NCBI GenBank assembly: GCA_900491605.1
Contig: UESW01004077.1
Coordinates: 598,944-662,943 of the forward strand
From: Calamus simplicifolius
Lineage: Eukaryota > Streptophyta > Magnoliopsida > Arecales > Arecaceae
DNA: 64,000 nt
Direction: 5' to 3'
Shown: one piece after another, positions 12,385 through 23,898 of the stretch
How the letters are laid out: the number at the start of each line of letters is the position of its first letter
Numbering within the stretch: the stretch's first letter is position 1
The notes under the pieces: generated by a model
The model's database searches: none
Told to the model about the DNA's origin: nothing
What the model saw: only the letters and a program-made list of their open reading frames with translations
Program-made: the position numbers and the translations under genes

Positions 12385-13898
12385 TGTTGGCCCAGATGGA
12401 AACCCAAGAGGGAGGTGAATTGGGTTCTTTTTAAAATTTAACAATTAAAACTTAAAACCAATTTTACAAGGATTAAGTGCATAAGTGAAGTGATGCAGTA
12501 AGTAATGAACACAATATAAATGAGAGAGAGAGACAAAAGCACGACAAACACACAAAGATTTATAGTGGTTCAGTGTATCCCATACCTACGTCCACTCCCA
12601 AGCAACTCTTGGGTCCACACTATAATCCCCTGATTACAGTTGAATTGTGTTACAAGCTCACAACCCTAACTTGTTGTTTTACACGGGGTCACAACGAACC
12701 CAGCCGGTTTTTACAGGTTCACCAGCACAAAACCTTAACCCAAGCTAAACTTAGCTTGTTCCTGGGGTAAACTACCTCAACTAATTCAATCTCTCGATTG
12801 AATTAGACAACAAAAAATCAATTTAATGTTTACAACAATGTAAAGCTCCTTAAACTAAGCAAATATGCAATGTAAATAAATAAGGGTAAGAAAAGCCTGA
12901 TTGAAGCGATTTCAAATTGAGCTTTTCTTCTTTTTCTCTTCTCTTTTGAATGGTTGAATCAAGCTTCAGCTCTGATTCTTGATAGAAATTTGATGAAGAG
13001 AACGTTGAGGAACTAGGGCTTTTGCTCTTCTTCTTTTCTCCTTTGAAAATCCTTCGATTTTGAACTTTTAGGGCTTGGGATTTCTCTTGAATTTCTCTTC
13101 AGATGAAAGGCGTGGACTCAGAGATTTCTCTTTGAAATTTCTCTCTTTTTCACTGGAAATTTTCTTGATATTTTTCCTATTTTTTCTCTCTCTATTTCCC
13201 CTTTTTTTTTTTGAACGGACGAATCCCCCTTTATATAGAATTTCTAATCCGAGATTAGGTGAGAAATAGCCTTTGAAAATATACTTTGATTGATTCTCCA
13301 CGCAAGAAAATATTCGTTGAAGAGTAGGTGAGAAAACATATCCGTTGGAGCTGATCTGGCACTTTTGAAAATCGTTCTCTGATAGATTGGAGTTGGCTCC
13401 AACTTTTCATGTGTTGGCTCCAAATCATGTTCCCAAAAATAGCAAAAAATAATCCGTTGTGGAGTCGGCTCCGACTTTACAAAGTGTCGACTCACCGCTG
13501 TCTGGAGTCGGCTCCCGATTCTGATGTGTCGGCTCCAAGAATTACTCCGAAAAACATAGTCTCTGTAACTCAGGTTAGAGTCGGCTCTATAGATTCATGT
13601 GTCGGCTCCAAAACTTCAGGTGTCGGCTCCGAACCGTGCCAAAAATATTGAACTGTTCTGATACGCCCTGGGGTCGGCTTCAGCCACAGTAGGTGTCGGC
13701 TCTAACTTCTAAACTTTTTAATAATCCATTAAAATTCAATTCAAAACTGATTTCTATATACCTTTTGGATAATTAATCGATCTTAATTCCTGAAACACTT
13801 ATCAATTTTATCAGAAACACAATGAATATACTCATGGCTTTTGTTAATCATCAAAATCAATTAATTGGATAAATAATTTCTCAATAATTTTCCCAACA
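12385..13898 (-). mobile_element. SIRE-type solo LTR inside the MULE transposase gene
   Basis: On the minus strand the segment begins TGTTGGGAAAATTATTGAG (13898) and ends CATCTGGGCCAACA (12385). Its last 40 bases resemble the end of the SIRE LTR at 10263 (AATTCACC, CTCTTGGGTT). It is flanked by a 5-bp near-duplication, TCTTC and TCTTG on the minus strand, one mismatch apart. No internal domains are present, so it is a solo LTR. GTCGGCTCC occurs many times between 13385 and 13705, and AG-rich simple sequence lies near 12520. Removing the LTR and one duplication rejoins the transposase frame. Confidence 0.85.
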
Positions 13899-14639
13899 GA
13901 AGAAGATGTTGCATATGAGATCTTCCAGCTGTCTCTACAACCTTGCACCTCTGCCGTGCATTGTAAATTGTCTTCATTGTCGTAACATTGAGGACATCCC
14001 TTTGCTTCAAAGTAGATAATATGTCCTTAGGCCGAACCAAACTCTTCGACATCTCCAATAGCATTGTAGTCTCCTGCTTAGATAATCGTCCTGCATATGA
14101 GTGCCCCTCGAGATGCTTTGCAGCTGGATTATTGTGCATACCGCACATGACCATTAACATCCAATCATCTGCAGTGTCCAATTTCTTCCCTCTTAAGGCA
14201 AAAGGACATCCACACTTCTTAGTGCCATTGGCCCTGGTCTTTGATCCCTTTTCCTTTATGTGTTTACTTTTGCAAGTACCACTCCTCTCACAAGAAAAAA
14301 TAATTCTTGGTTTCTTAACATTGCTACCCGTATCAGATTTTTTAATAATAACGACAAATCCATTCCTCTTTCCGACTTCTCAACACCAATTACACATTTC
14401 TTCTCTACTTTTGAATATCTATAAAATAAATAGTTTTATGTTAGTAGATAATTTTAAACATTGCTCAGTCAAATAATACTAAAATAATTGCAATCAATTT
14501 TTTCTTACCTCGTAAGTTGTAAATTCATGTGTAATCCATCACACAATCAGAGCCAATCATGCTGCATTCGGTCAAAGCATTGCCCTACACGATCAAATAA
14601 TAATTTTAAACCCTAATCATAATTAACAAAAAAATCGAA

Positions 14640-14910
14640 AATAAACTTTCTGTTCGACCATACGGGGCCAAATTATTGGCATCTGTTCGGCCCTATGTGG
14701 CCGAACAGCAATCTTCTGTTCGGCCCTGTGTGGCCGAATAGCAATCTTTTGTTCGGTCCTGTGTGGCCGAACAGAAGATTGTTGCTCAGCCCACCAGGTC
14801 CGAACATGTTGACTCAATTCGGTCCACCAAGGCCAAACATGTTGATTAAGTTCGGCCTTATGTGGCCAAACAGATTTGACTTGTTCGGCCACACAGGGCC
14901 GAACAACTCA
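14640..14910. repeat. Palindromic GTTCGGCC...GGCCGAAC tandem array
   Basis: About seven copies of a unit of roughly 38 bp, each an inverted repeat of the form GTTCGGCCCTGTGTGGCCGAAC, run from 14650 to 14905. They are better matched at the left end and degenerate to the right. The array lies just upstream of the MULE start codon (14539, -), so it may be the element's subterminal repeat region; this is inference. Confidence 0.75.
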
Positions 14911-15593
14911 CGAACCAGGAAAAAAAATTTTCGACGACGGGGATATAAACCAACCTTGCGACCATAAAACCTTCAAAAATTGCTAGTTGCTTGTCCATTA
15001 CTCGATTATAGGTTGAAATCTCTTCAACCAAGCTTCAAATGGTCGGATCCAAGGTGTTGATCCAGAGTGAGGGAGGAGGAAAGCGGAGGCAGCGGGAGGA
15101 GGGAGGGGCTGGTGGGGGTGGGGGGGCTGTTTTGACCTTGGGGGGCTACTGAGCAAGTAGGGATATTTTGGTCCAAATATTTTAGGGACAAATATATCAT
15201 TTTTTAAGTGGCGTGGGGGGCTCCTAAGCAAAAAGTGTGGGCCAAATAGAATTTCCCTTGGATAGAGAGGAAAGAAAGAAAGAAAAAGAGTTATGTGATA
15301 ATTATAACCTTGAGAATAGAAAATGAATAGTAAAAATGAAAGAATGAATAATAAAAAAAAAAAATATTTTTTAATATATATATATATATATTCAGCTTAC
15401 CTTTCAATTTGAAAATTAACAAATTTATCTTTATTAAGAAGAAAAAAAAAATCACTTACTCTTTTTTTTTTCTTTTTCTTTCTTTAACCCTTTATAACCA
15501 TTCCTTCAGTTTCCTTCCCCTCCCCTCCATTCACCCCAATCCAAACAGACTTACGCGTTAAACCCGTTTTGAGACAGAGGGAAGTGGATAAGA
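14911..15593. other. Gene-free stretch upstream of the FSD2 gene
   Basis: No coding region is seen. A G-rich patch (15065-15150) is followed by an AT-rich stretch with an (AT)n run at 15372-15391 and A/T tracts to 15480. This stretch must contain the FSD2 promoter, but no single TATA box stands out. The possible right end of the MULE also falls here and was not identified. Confidence 0.5.
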
Positions 15594-15620
15594 TAGAGGA
15601 GAGAGAGAGAGAGAGAGAGG
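15594..15620 (+). repeat. GA microsatellite in the FSD2 5' leader
   Basis: A run of about 13 GA units ends six bases before the FSD2 start codon at 15626. GA/CT tracts are common in plant 5' leaders. A role here is not shown. Confidence 0.7.
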
Positions 15621-15625
15621 GAAGG

Positions 15626-18600
15626 ATGCATGGCGGATCCCTTCCCTGTTTCCTTGCTACTGGAGTGAGCCTTTCCTCCATTAGAGCTCCCGCACGCTCG
15701 TTCCTATGGTCCACTCCCCTCAGGGTATCGCTTATTCCACTCTTCTCTCCCCCTCAAATCACTCTGTTTCTCCCTAAAACCCTAAACCCATATCCTTGTC
15801 TCGTCCAAAACTGTCTCATTTTTTCCTGTTCTTGTATGCTAACAGAAGAGGGGATCACACAGGACAGCTCGGTGTGCACCCATCACTGCCCAGTTTGAGC
15901 TCAAGCCTCCTCCATACCCATTGGTATGGCTTCTGCACCCAACTTCAGTGTCTTCTTCGACCCAATATATAGCTTTCATAATGCTGTTGCTGCCTATAGG
16001 ACGCATTGGAGCCGCACATGAGCCTGGAGACGGTGGAGTATCACTGGGGGAGGCATCACCGGGGCCATGTGGACAGCCTCAACGCCCAAATTGCGGGGAC
16101 CCAGCTGGAAGAAATGGAGTTGGAGGACGTCGTCATCGCCTCCTACAACAAGGGAAGCCCTCTACCTCCATTTGTCCATTCAGCGCAGGTTAGTCCTCAC
16201 TTCCCTTGCCAATTTACTGCCTGATTTTTTTTTTATTATCTATGCTCGATACATGCTTGTCATTTTGCCTCTCGGTGTCCGTGCTCGAATTATATCCAAG
16301 TAAATCTCTGAAATCAGTTCAATAATGATGGTTTGCTTGTTGAGCTAGAGCTGCTGTACTTTTGTTTTCTGGATTTTGGTGGTGGTGAGCTTTGTTTGTG
16401 TCGATTCAATTGCAGATATGGAACCATGACTTTTTCTGGCAATCCATGAAACCAGGTGGCGGAGGGAGGCCTTCTGGGAAACTCATGGAATTGGTCGAGA
16501 GGGACTTTGGTTCGTTTGAGAGAATGCTCAAGGAGTTCCAAGAAGCTGCATCAACACAGTTTGGTTCTGGTTGGGCTTGGCTTGCATGTGAGTAGAACAT
16601 CTGCTTTGTTACTCAATGTTGTCCAACTAAAACCTAGTTCTTGATTGGTTTCTTCTTAATTTTCCTTTTCGTTCGCTTCAGACAAAGCAAATAGGTTAGA
16701 TGTGGGGAATGCTATTAATCCTCGTCCTTCCGAAAAGGACAACAAGCTTGTGGTAGCAAAGACTCCAAATGCTGTGAATCCTTTGGTTTGGGATTATTCA
16801 GTAAGTACATTGCTGCAGCTGTTTTCTGTTTTCCACCGACCTCCTCATCTGCCATATGTCCATATCGTTATACATTCCAATAGTGTTTGTCTAACTTGTT
16901 ATCCATATTATAGCTGATTGCTTGAAAATTAGAATGGCCTACAATATTGACTAGGCTTCTGCTACTGCTCCTTAGCAAGGCATATTACTTAACCATGTTC
17001 TAGTTTAATTGAGAGGAGGATTCTGTAAGCCATGTCAAGTTATATGATGTTTTGATGCCATTTTGCTGTTACTCTATTCAAATGATTTATAAGACAATAT
17101 CTCCATTGCCAAAAGCATATCCTCAGTTTGATTTGTTAATAGCTAAATACGTTGCTTCAGCACCTTTGCCATGCTTATGCCTAATAGTTCTTCTAGAACC
17201 AACTCCAGATAATCTTAAAAGAATTCTGAGCGGCTTCTTGATATAAGGTGTTCTAGTACAGAATATAACTATAAATGAAATGTATTTTTATTGAATATGA
17301 GGAAAAATCATCTCAGCCTAAATGAAGGGTCAATACTAAATCTTTTCTCCCCTCACTAGTTAAACATAAATTTGTCTGTTGTGTGTTCTCTGGGTCAATA
17401 GAGATCACTCATGGATACTACATTTTCTCCATAAATTGTTTTGGTGGTTACTGAGTAGGTAAATAGCCTTTACCATTCTTCCAAATAAAGCCACGCTTGT
17501 TCTTTAAGATTGTTGACATTTTTTAAAGTATTTCTTCCAATACGCTGTCCAGCTATGATATTGTGGTTTATTAATTAAATTGGATGATATTCAATATTGC
17601 TATCACCTTTCCTTCTTAAAAATGAGTACCAAATACTCTACAACCGTGTGAAATCATCTTTATTTTACCATTTGAGCTTTACCCGATTGCCTATCACCTT
17701 GATATCAGTCCTCCACTATTTCCTCTAGCATTGGCCTTGGTAGTGTGAATTTTTGGTTGGAAATAGTATGTTTGGACTTCAAATGAAACATTCTTTGAGA
17801 AAGAGTACCAATTCTTGAGGATTAATCTAAGGCATGAAATTAGAACAAAATTTACCCTGTTTCAAGCTCTCTCACGGTTTTGAAGTCTGCTGCTGTGACT
17901 GAATGCCCACAACTGATTGGACAATGAGTCAGAATAATTTTTGGTATGTTTCAGCAACATGTTTGGGGCCTATGCCAAGAGGAACGAGCTTTGTTATTTC
18001 AATATTCAACTTTATTTGACAGTGTTCCCTAGTAAATATCTCCATGCGATGTGACAAACAAATTGACAGATCACGATGAAGCTATAGAGTCAGAGTTTAT
18101 ATACCATGTGTAAGATGAAGATCTATTTGAGTCATAACTAACAATGTTCTGAGATCATGATGGAATCACTTCAGATTTTTTTATTTTTTTCTTGAGATGA
18201 TCAGCTAAAAGAGATCAATGGCACATAGATCTTTTTTTTAACGGATGTAGAGTGTGATTAATCTCCGCATGTTTAAAGCTTGAAGTGCCAAGAAGTTTTC
18301 GCAATATGTTTCTTAGATGTCAACAATTTCTGTGCTTTTATACGTGGACGAGTAGATGAGCAAACTTGTAGACATGTGAGTAGAGATTTTCCATGTCTGA
18401 CTGATATCCTAGATGTGCTTATCTTGGATTTGCCTTGAATATGGTCCATAATGTTATATTGTGTAAAGGCTGATAAGACAGGCTGTCAGATTTTTTCATC
18501 CCAATGCTATAACCAAATGAATGTTGACTGGATAAGGAATTGAGAGATAATATGTGAACAGAGTTTTTCCAGTCCTCATTGATCTCTTAGATGGTGTTCA

Positions 18601-19524
18601 TCTTGGTTCACAATGTGACAGCAATAGGGTCACAGCCTTGCACATTGTCCATAGACTTGTCTTCATCCGTTGTCGAGGGATTTAAAAACCGGTTTAGCAT
18701 ATCTGCAGCTTTTATTTGCCAACATGTGCGTTGGAAAGGAATTCAGGCGGCAGATTTCTTAGCTGGTTCAGCACATTCTTTCCAGGAGCTTTAGTTTTGG
18801 GAAGGTCATTAACTATTTCATCTGTACCTCTTAGTAGAAGCTGATGTTCGCGGTTCTTGCTCTTTGCGACTATGATGAATTTCCGTTAATCCTTTGTCAC
18901 CCAGAAGAAATGGCATTAGTGTTGGTTGTTTATAATTTATACATTTTATCCATTGACGGATTTTAGTGTTGCAACTATTGGTTTGCTTCATATATTTTTA
19001 TCCAAGAGGATCTTACTAGAATTTGTTGTCTCGTTACAGCCCCTCCTTGCCATTGATATTTGGGAGGTATATGATCTTTCTTTTCTTTTTTCTTTTTTCC
19101 TTTTTTTTTTATTTTTTTTCAAAACTGTACTCTGGCTGACAGAGAATGTATTGACTGCTAATGTGCTCTTGCAACTTTTTCTTTTTCTGGCTGTGCAGCA
19201 TGCTTACTACCTTGATTATGAGGTGAGTTTCCAAAAATAGCATACATTCATATGATTGTCAAACTAGTGCAATATATGTTGCAACATGTTCCCTAACTTG
19301 TCTGTGATGTTTTGAAGAATCGGAGAGCTGAGTATGTGTCCATTTTTATGGAAAGGCTTGTCTCATGGGACATTGTTAGCTCAAGGCTTGAAATGGCAAT
19401 GGCACGAGCAGCAGAAAGTGCAAGAGAAGATGAGAGGAGAAGACAAGAAGGTAATGTAGAAATTGCCAACAGTGAGGCTGCGGAGATGTACTTGGACAGT
19501 GACAATGATTCAGAGTCCGAATGA
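15626..19524 (+). CDS. FSD2: Iron superoxide dismutase, chloroplastic, FSD2-type
   Basis: Converts superoxide to hydrogen peroxide and oxygen in the plastid. Eight exons with GT-AG introns: 15626-15724, 15846-15923, 16000-16188, 16416-16587, 16682-16800, 19040-19066, 19199-19222 and 19318-19524, giving 304 residues, close to Arabidopsis FSD2 (about 305). Residues 1 to about 50 are a Ser/Arg/Ala-rich transit peptide. Metal ligands are His74 (EYHWG), His126 (IWNHDFF), Asp225 and His229 (DIWEH). Gln122 before IWNH marks the Fe rather than the Mn type. The acidic tail ending LDSDNDSESE fits FSD2, also known as PAP9, which acts with FSD3 near the plastid RNA polymerase. The odd point is residue 82: the conserved gateway tyrosine (E. 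coli Tyr34) is histidine (CAT). Intron 5 is 2.2 kb. FSD3 is less likely because of the tail. Confidence 0.93.
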
Positions 19525-19950
19525 AAAAAAAAAAAAAAAACTAATTTTACAATACATGCCGAGTTAGTTGAGCACCACCAATGGTAAGTTCTATTCTACT
19601 GCATAAGCACTGAAAAGTTTTGGAAAGAATGATGAGTTCGGCATCGTTTCTTTCAGGGGCTTGAACAAAGCATTAAAGCAAATTGTAGCCATTTCAGCCT
19701 TATGAACAAACCTAGTCTTGAAACATCCAACCCTTGTGATTGAAGGAAAACCAGAGGGGTACGTGAGAGTCCATTGATTGGGTGAAGCCATCATCCGCCA
19801 ACGCCACCAGCATTCAAGAGCCCATTCCATTCTAAATGCGTTTCTGTGTTGGCTCGCATATCCCAGTGGTACAGCATGCGAAGGCAAGCAGGTGTTGGAA
19901 CTTCGAGCAAAAGTCGGATATTATAGCAACAGATGTCTGTCAGTTTGGTT

Positions 19951-19956
19951 AATAAA
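19951..19956 (+). terminator. Candidate poly(A) signal of FSD2
   Basis: AATAAA lies 427 bp after the FSD2 stop codon in AT-rich DNA. An A17 run directly after the stop (from 19523) is not a poly(A) tail, because unrelated sequence follows and the gene keeps its introns. Confidence 0.4.
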
Positions 19957-22900
19957 TTAGCTCCATGTAATCCAGCACCAGCATCATCTTTTCTGATTAT
20001 CATTTGAGTGCTTTGTCATTTATCTTTGTGATTTGTTCAGATAAGTAAATAAGGAAGGAAGACTTGCATTTGGGTTCACCAGAGGTCGCTTGCTTCTTCT
20101 TGTGATATAATTTAAACTAATGGGTGCTCGATATTTAAGATTTTTATCTCCTCGTCTCCTCTGCACCAAAACACCACCCAAGCGTTTCAAAAGTTACATA
20201 AATGCTAATGAAATATTCACACAAATTCTACATTCGAGCAAAAGGATTGTTTCAGGGAAATTGCAGCAAAACCCTCTGTTGGAAAGATAATTAATCTTAG
20301 TCTCACTCACTCGAAAGAGTTGTGTTTTTCTAATAATTTCCCTTTGTTTTTATGCGCATGGTACTCAACTGAACATTGGTGGAGACGTGAAGTCAGCCCT
20401 CGTTCTATAAACCTGGTTCACCGACCGATCATACACGCCTTACGCATTGTTTTCAGATCTCACAGAAGGTCTCTCTTGAAGGGTTTCAGCATTTCAAAAT
20501 TCTTTACACTACCTTCTTTTTTGACAGGAAGCACCCCCAGAAGAAAAAACCTTTTTAGGAAGGCGACCCCCCGGGGCATTTATAGAAGAGCAACGTGTGA
20601 ACCTTGTAACTCTTTTAAGAAAATTTTGGAACTTTGGTGGAAGATGGAGGAGGATCACAGCGCATGCATGACTCAGCAGGCATCGATCTGTTCGACCAAA
20701 TCTGATCCCAAACCACAAAGCTAATGTTTACAATATTTTATAATTTGACTGAGCATCGATCTGATACATTCCCGTCCCGATCATACCCCAATAATCTATC
20801 TACAATGTTTTTGTAATGATTCCCTCCCCCGTGCTCTCTTCCAATACAAAATCCCTACAACCAAGCTGCATCTCCATGTGACGGCACGATAAGCTTCTCA
20901 TCTATTATTATTGGAATCCAAAAATTTGCATTGGAAACGAGTTGCTTCGTTTGATTTTTTTTTTAAATAAAATAAAATAAAATAAAATAAATTAAAAGAA
21001 AAAAAAAAATAGAAGCTGGAAACATAAAACACCACCACTGAAACATCAAGCATTTCAAAATCTCCATATGCACCAGACATAGAGAGTGCAAAATTCCATA
21101 ACCAGTGAATTTAACATTAAGAAACAGAATACGCTTTACGCCTTATCATATCCCCTGCTTCATAGGAATGAGCATTCATTTCTTGAAACAACTAAATAAG
21201 GGGGCAATAGATTTATGTACATGAGGACAAATTTTAGCACGAAACAGTAAGAATATCATCATCAAACTCTGGCTTTCTTAGCAGATGAAATCTCTGTTAC
21301 CGTTTTTTTTCTTTTCTTTTGTGATGATGTAGATGCCCAGAGGGATCAAAACGATGTTCATAAAATATTAATCCCCTGTACTTTGCTATAACTTGGTAAT
21401 GAGAACTCCTGTGCTTTGAAAAAGGTGGGGGACAAAAGAAAAGAGGTTCACATTATTACTTACTAGTGTCTCGCATGTGCATTGGGCATGCATTTCTAAG
21501 GAAAAGGTTTTTAGAGAAAGCGAAACGAGGAGCCAGCGCACATGGACTTGTTTCACTTTTTTTTTTTTTTTAAATCTCTTTTCAAAATAAATAATCCTCT
21601 CTACGTGCAACACGTGAGGTCCCAGAGTCTAACACGCATGCTAGACTCCAGGGCATTCCTGTTATGTATAACGAGAAGAGATATGATACTCCAGCCAACA
21701 TGAAACAACTCTAAAGTAGTAACAAAATAAAGTCAGACAACAGGAAAACGAGATATCTTGGAATTCTAATATCCACCATTTTCATATGCTAATATCCATT
21801 ACTTTAATATCATGGATATATCATAGACACTGGAATTATAATATCTCATCACGCCATTTGCAACTTGACGTCAGAGAATAATTGAAGAAAAGCAGTGTCC
21901 CATATGCAAATTAAAAGTGTGTCAGATTAAAGCACAGTTTGAAAGGTTTGGCAGGGACATTAATACGTAGAATTGCATCATTAGCGATCTAAACAGCCAG
22001 GAGAAAGATTGTTGAGTTCAAGAGCTTTATTTGATGGAAGAACAAGCAGATTATATGATGCTCCAAGCCTATTTTCATCCAAATCTATACAGACAGTGCA
22101 ACAAAAGGAAACAGAGAAAGCTACCTACCTACCCTGAGGAAGTTCAACTCTCCAGTCTAGTAATTATCTCTATCCAACATTCGTAAGCCAAGCCCCCTCT
22201 CTTCCCTATCAGAGTTATTGCACCACGAATTTTGTACACAGAGATCTTGGAATAAAAAGATTTTTAAAAGATGTTTTTAGTATTTTCAAACCAATCAAAC
22301 AAATAAGGACATTAAATAATGATAATAATAATAATAGAACGCACATGTTATCTGAAGTAGATTAACACAGATAGCTAGAGCAGCCATCTGTGGTGCTTGA
22401 GATCAGCCACGTTGGGAACAAGTAGATAAATAATACCTGATAAGGAAGCTAGCCAAAAATAGCAGTAATCCATGTCAGACAGAGAGAATCTCACACTGAA
22501 CCATTCAAAAATCCCCGCTATGTACTTTTTCAAAGAAAAAAATTCCACGTATTAGATTCATCCTGTAGCAGATAAAATAAAAGAAAGAATGGAGAAACAA
22601 ACTGCTGTTAATGTTCCAAGAAGATGATAGTATAAATGCCTGTCTTGATTTGTCAGTGTAAAGCCCAGCTCTTGGCTATCTGATTGATTGATTGATTGAT
22701 TGATGGATAGCATAGTCAGCTGTTCTAGTCACGTTTTCTATTCAAGTATTGCTAAGGCCAACCGTTAAGGCTAATGTCAAGGCCAACTGTTACAATGAAG
22801 AAACCAAAACCAGCCACAATAAACAAATAAAGGTACCATCTTTCACGGAACGACCGGGTTAAAACTGACAAAACAAACCAAAAAAACTAGAGGATCCCAG

Positions 22901-23570
22901 CATTCGATCAATCTGAACGTGGAAACAAAGTGAAACAAAGGAGGAATTCCATCCTATAACAATAACATGAGAAAACAAAGATCCGACCTTTAAACTGAGG
23001 AATCAAGCGTACAAAGAGGTACTTAACAGTCCATAAACTGATAGTTTAATCGATTAGCTTAAAAAGAGGAAATCCACCGATTCAATAAAAACCAGTTCAT
23101 CAAATCCACTGATCCAACAACAACCACAGATAAAGACAGCAGAACTCAAAGGAAAAACTCAAACCAAGAAACGAGGGAACAATCCAAGTAAGCCCATAGC
23201 AGAGAAATCCCATAAGGAGAGGCGGCAAATATCCAACCTTTATGGCAGAAAATCTAGCATATCAAGGTGGTCTTGATAATCCGACATCCAGCAAGCGTTT
23301 TCGAGCAATTTAAACCCATATGCAGTCCCTAATAAAAAGTTAGCGTTTGCAATAAAATAATCGAAACACAGTTCTTCGAATCCATCAGTTGCATTAAAAA
23401 AAATCACATATTGAAGCATAAAGTTGCCATCTTTAACAGTTGGTTAGGGGGAAAACTGTCCACCGATTCAGGAAGGGGAAATCGGATCGAAACAAAAGCA
23501 ATGATCTGACCTTTAACAGGGAAATCACGGGATTCGGTGCGGCGGAGCACCGACAGCTTCGATCGTCGCG
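19957..23570. other. Intergenic DNA between FSD2 and MIR168
   Basis: No recognisable protein is encoded on either strand. The longest frame, 134 codons at 20320, has no family likeness and sits in AT-rich DNA. Small features are an (AAAAT)n run at 20966-20990, poly-A/T tracts and a GATT repeat at 22682-22703. On the minus strand an AATAAA at 22024-22029 could end the MIR168 primary transcript, and GT/AG sites at about 23511 and 22997 could splice it. These are guesses. Confidence 0.5.
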
Positions 23571-23581
23571 TTCCGGCTCCG

Positions 23582-23602
23582 ATTCAGTTGATGCAAGGCG
23601 GG
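23582..23602 (-). ncRNA. miR168* (3p)
   Basis: A 21-nt match to the conserved miR168 star strand on the 3' arm of the hairpin. Confidence 0.93.
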
Positions 23603-23634
23603 ATCCAGCTCACCGGCGGGCAAAAATGGAGCTG

Positions 23635-23655
23635 TTCCCGACCTGCACCAAGCGA
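23635..23655 (-). ncRNA. miR168: Mature miR168 (5p)
   Basis: A 21-nt match to the conserved plant miR168, read on the minus strand, with 5' uridine as expected for AGO1 loading. Confidence 0.96.
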
Positions 23656-23856
23656 ATCAGAGGCGGCCGCGACCACAAATCATTAAACCAATCCCAAATA
23701 TTTAAGAACACGAAGAGAGACAGAGTGAGGGGCGAGTGGACGAGACGACCGGGGTAAAACAAAATCCCTACCGACCTCCACCTATTCCCCCCCTCCGCTT
23801 TCGGCCTCCACCCGCTCGCCTCTCTCTCCACTTCCGGGGCGCCCACGGGAAGCGGG

Positions 23857-23898
23857 TATATATAGAAGAATTGGACGCGCAGGATCTAGACACGTGTC
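23857..23898 (-). promoter_or_regulatory. MIR168 promoter: TATA box and ABRE/G-box palindrome
   Basis: TATATATA at 23857-23864 lies about 190 bp upstream of the hairpin on the minus strand, which predicts a start near 23830. Upstream of it, at 23889-23898, is the 10-bp palindrome GACACGTGTC, a strong ABRE/G-box core. ABREs are known in the Arabidopsis MIR168a promoter and link the gene to abscisic acid and stress. The leader between TATA and hairpin is pyrimidine-rich. TATATATA reads on both strands; orientation is inferred from the hairpin. Confidence 0.7.

Larger units (their letters stand above)
10264..14539 (-). pseudogene. Mutator-like (FAR1-type) transposase gene with OTU-like segment, interrupted
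   Basis: On the minus strand, blocks of one transposase appear in order. A start ATG at 14539 opens the FAR1-type DNA-binding part (13899-14539) with KKCGCPFALRG. The MULE core (11719-12384) has MDYTYKTNRYHLPLL, IVTDRDLALLNAI and LLRRWHISRN, including two acidic residues of the DDE triad. The C-terminal zinc part (10925-11628) has VCGCAIRRTHGLPSAHEI, where the usual GLPCAHE cysteine is serine. An OTU-like segment follows at 10264-10530. Two 90-bp GT-AG introns fit (14419-14508 and 11629-11718). A solo LTR sits at 12385-13898. Stops and frameshifts near 14395, 14530, 11590 and 11176 make it non-functional. The right terminal inverted repeat was not found; the left end is cut by the SIRE insertion. 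Confidence 0.85.
23571..23669 (-). ncRNA. MIR168: MIR168 precursor hairpin
   Basis: The minus strand carries the 21-nt miR168 at 23655-23635, starting TCGCTTGGTGCAGG, and the exact miR168* at 23602-23582, starting CCCGCCTTGC and ending CAACTGAAT. The two strands pair with 2-nt 3' overhangs and a few mismatches. The stem extends with CAGCTC/GAGCTG toward a loop of about 17 nt, and outward with CTCTGATTCG/TGAATCGGAG. miR168 guides cleavage of ARGONAUTE1 mRNA and so sets the level of the main plant miRNA effector. The mature form has G14 and A21, unlike rice. A promoter lies about 190 bp upstream. Confidence 0.96.

Noticed and set aside
20320..20724. 134-codon plus-strand ORF
   Set aside because: No family motif, no splice or start context, and ordinary AT-rich intergenic composition. 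A chance ORF is more likely.
23440..23846. ORFs on both strands around MIR168
   Set aside because: They cross the hairpin and the GC-rich leader. Exact miR168 and miR168* matches explain the locus as noncoding.
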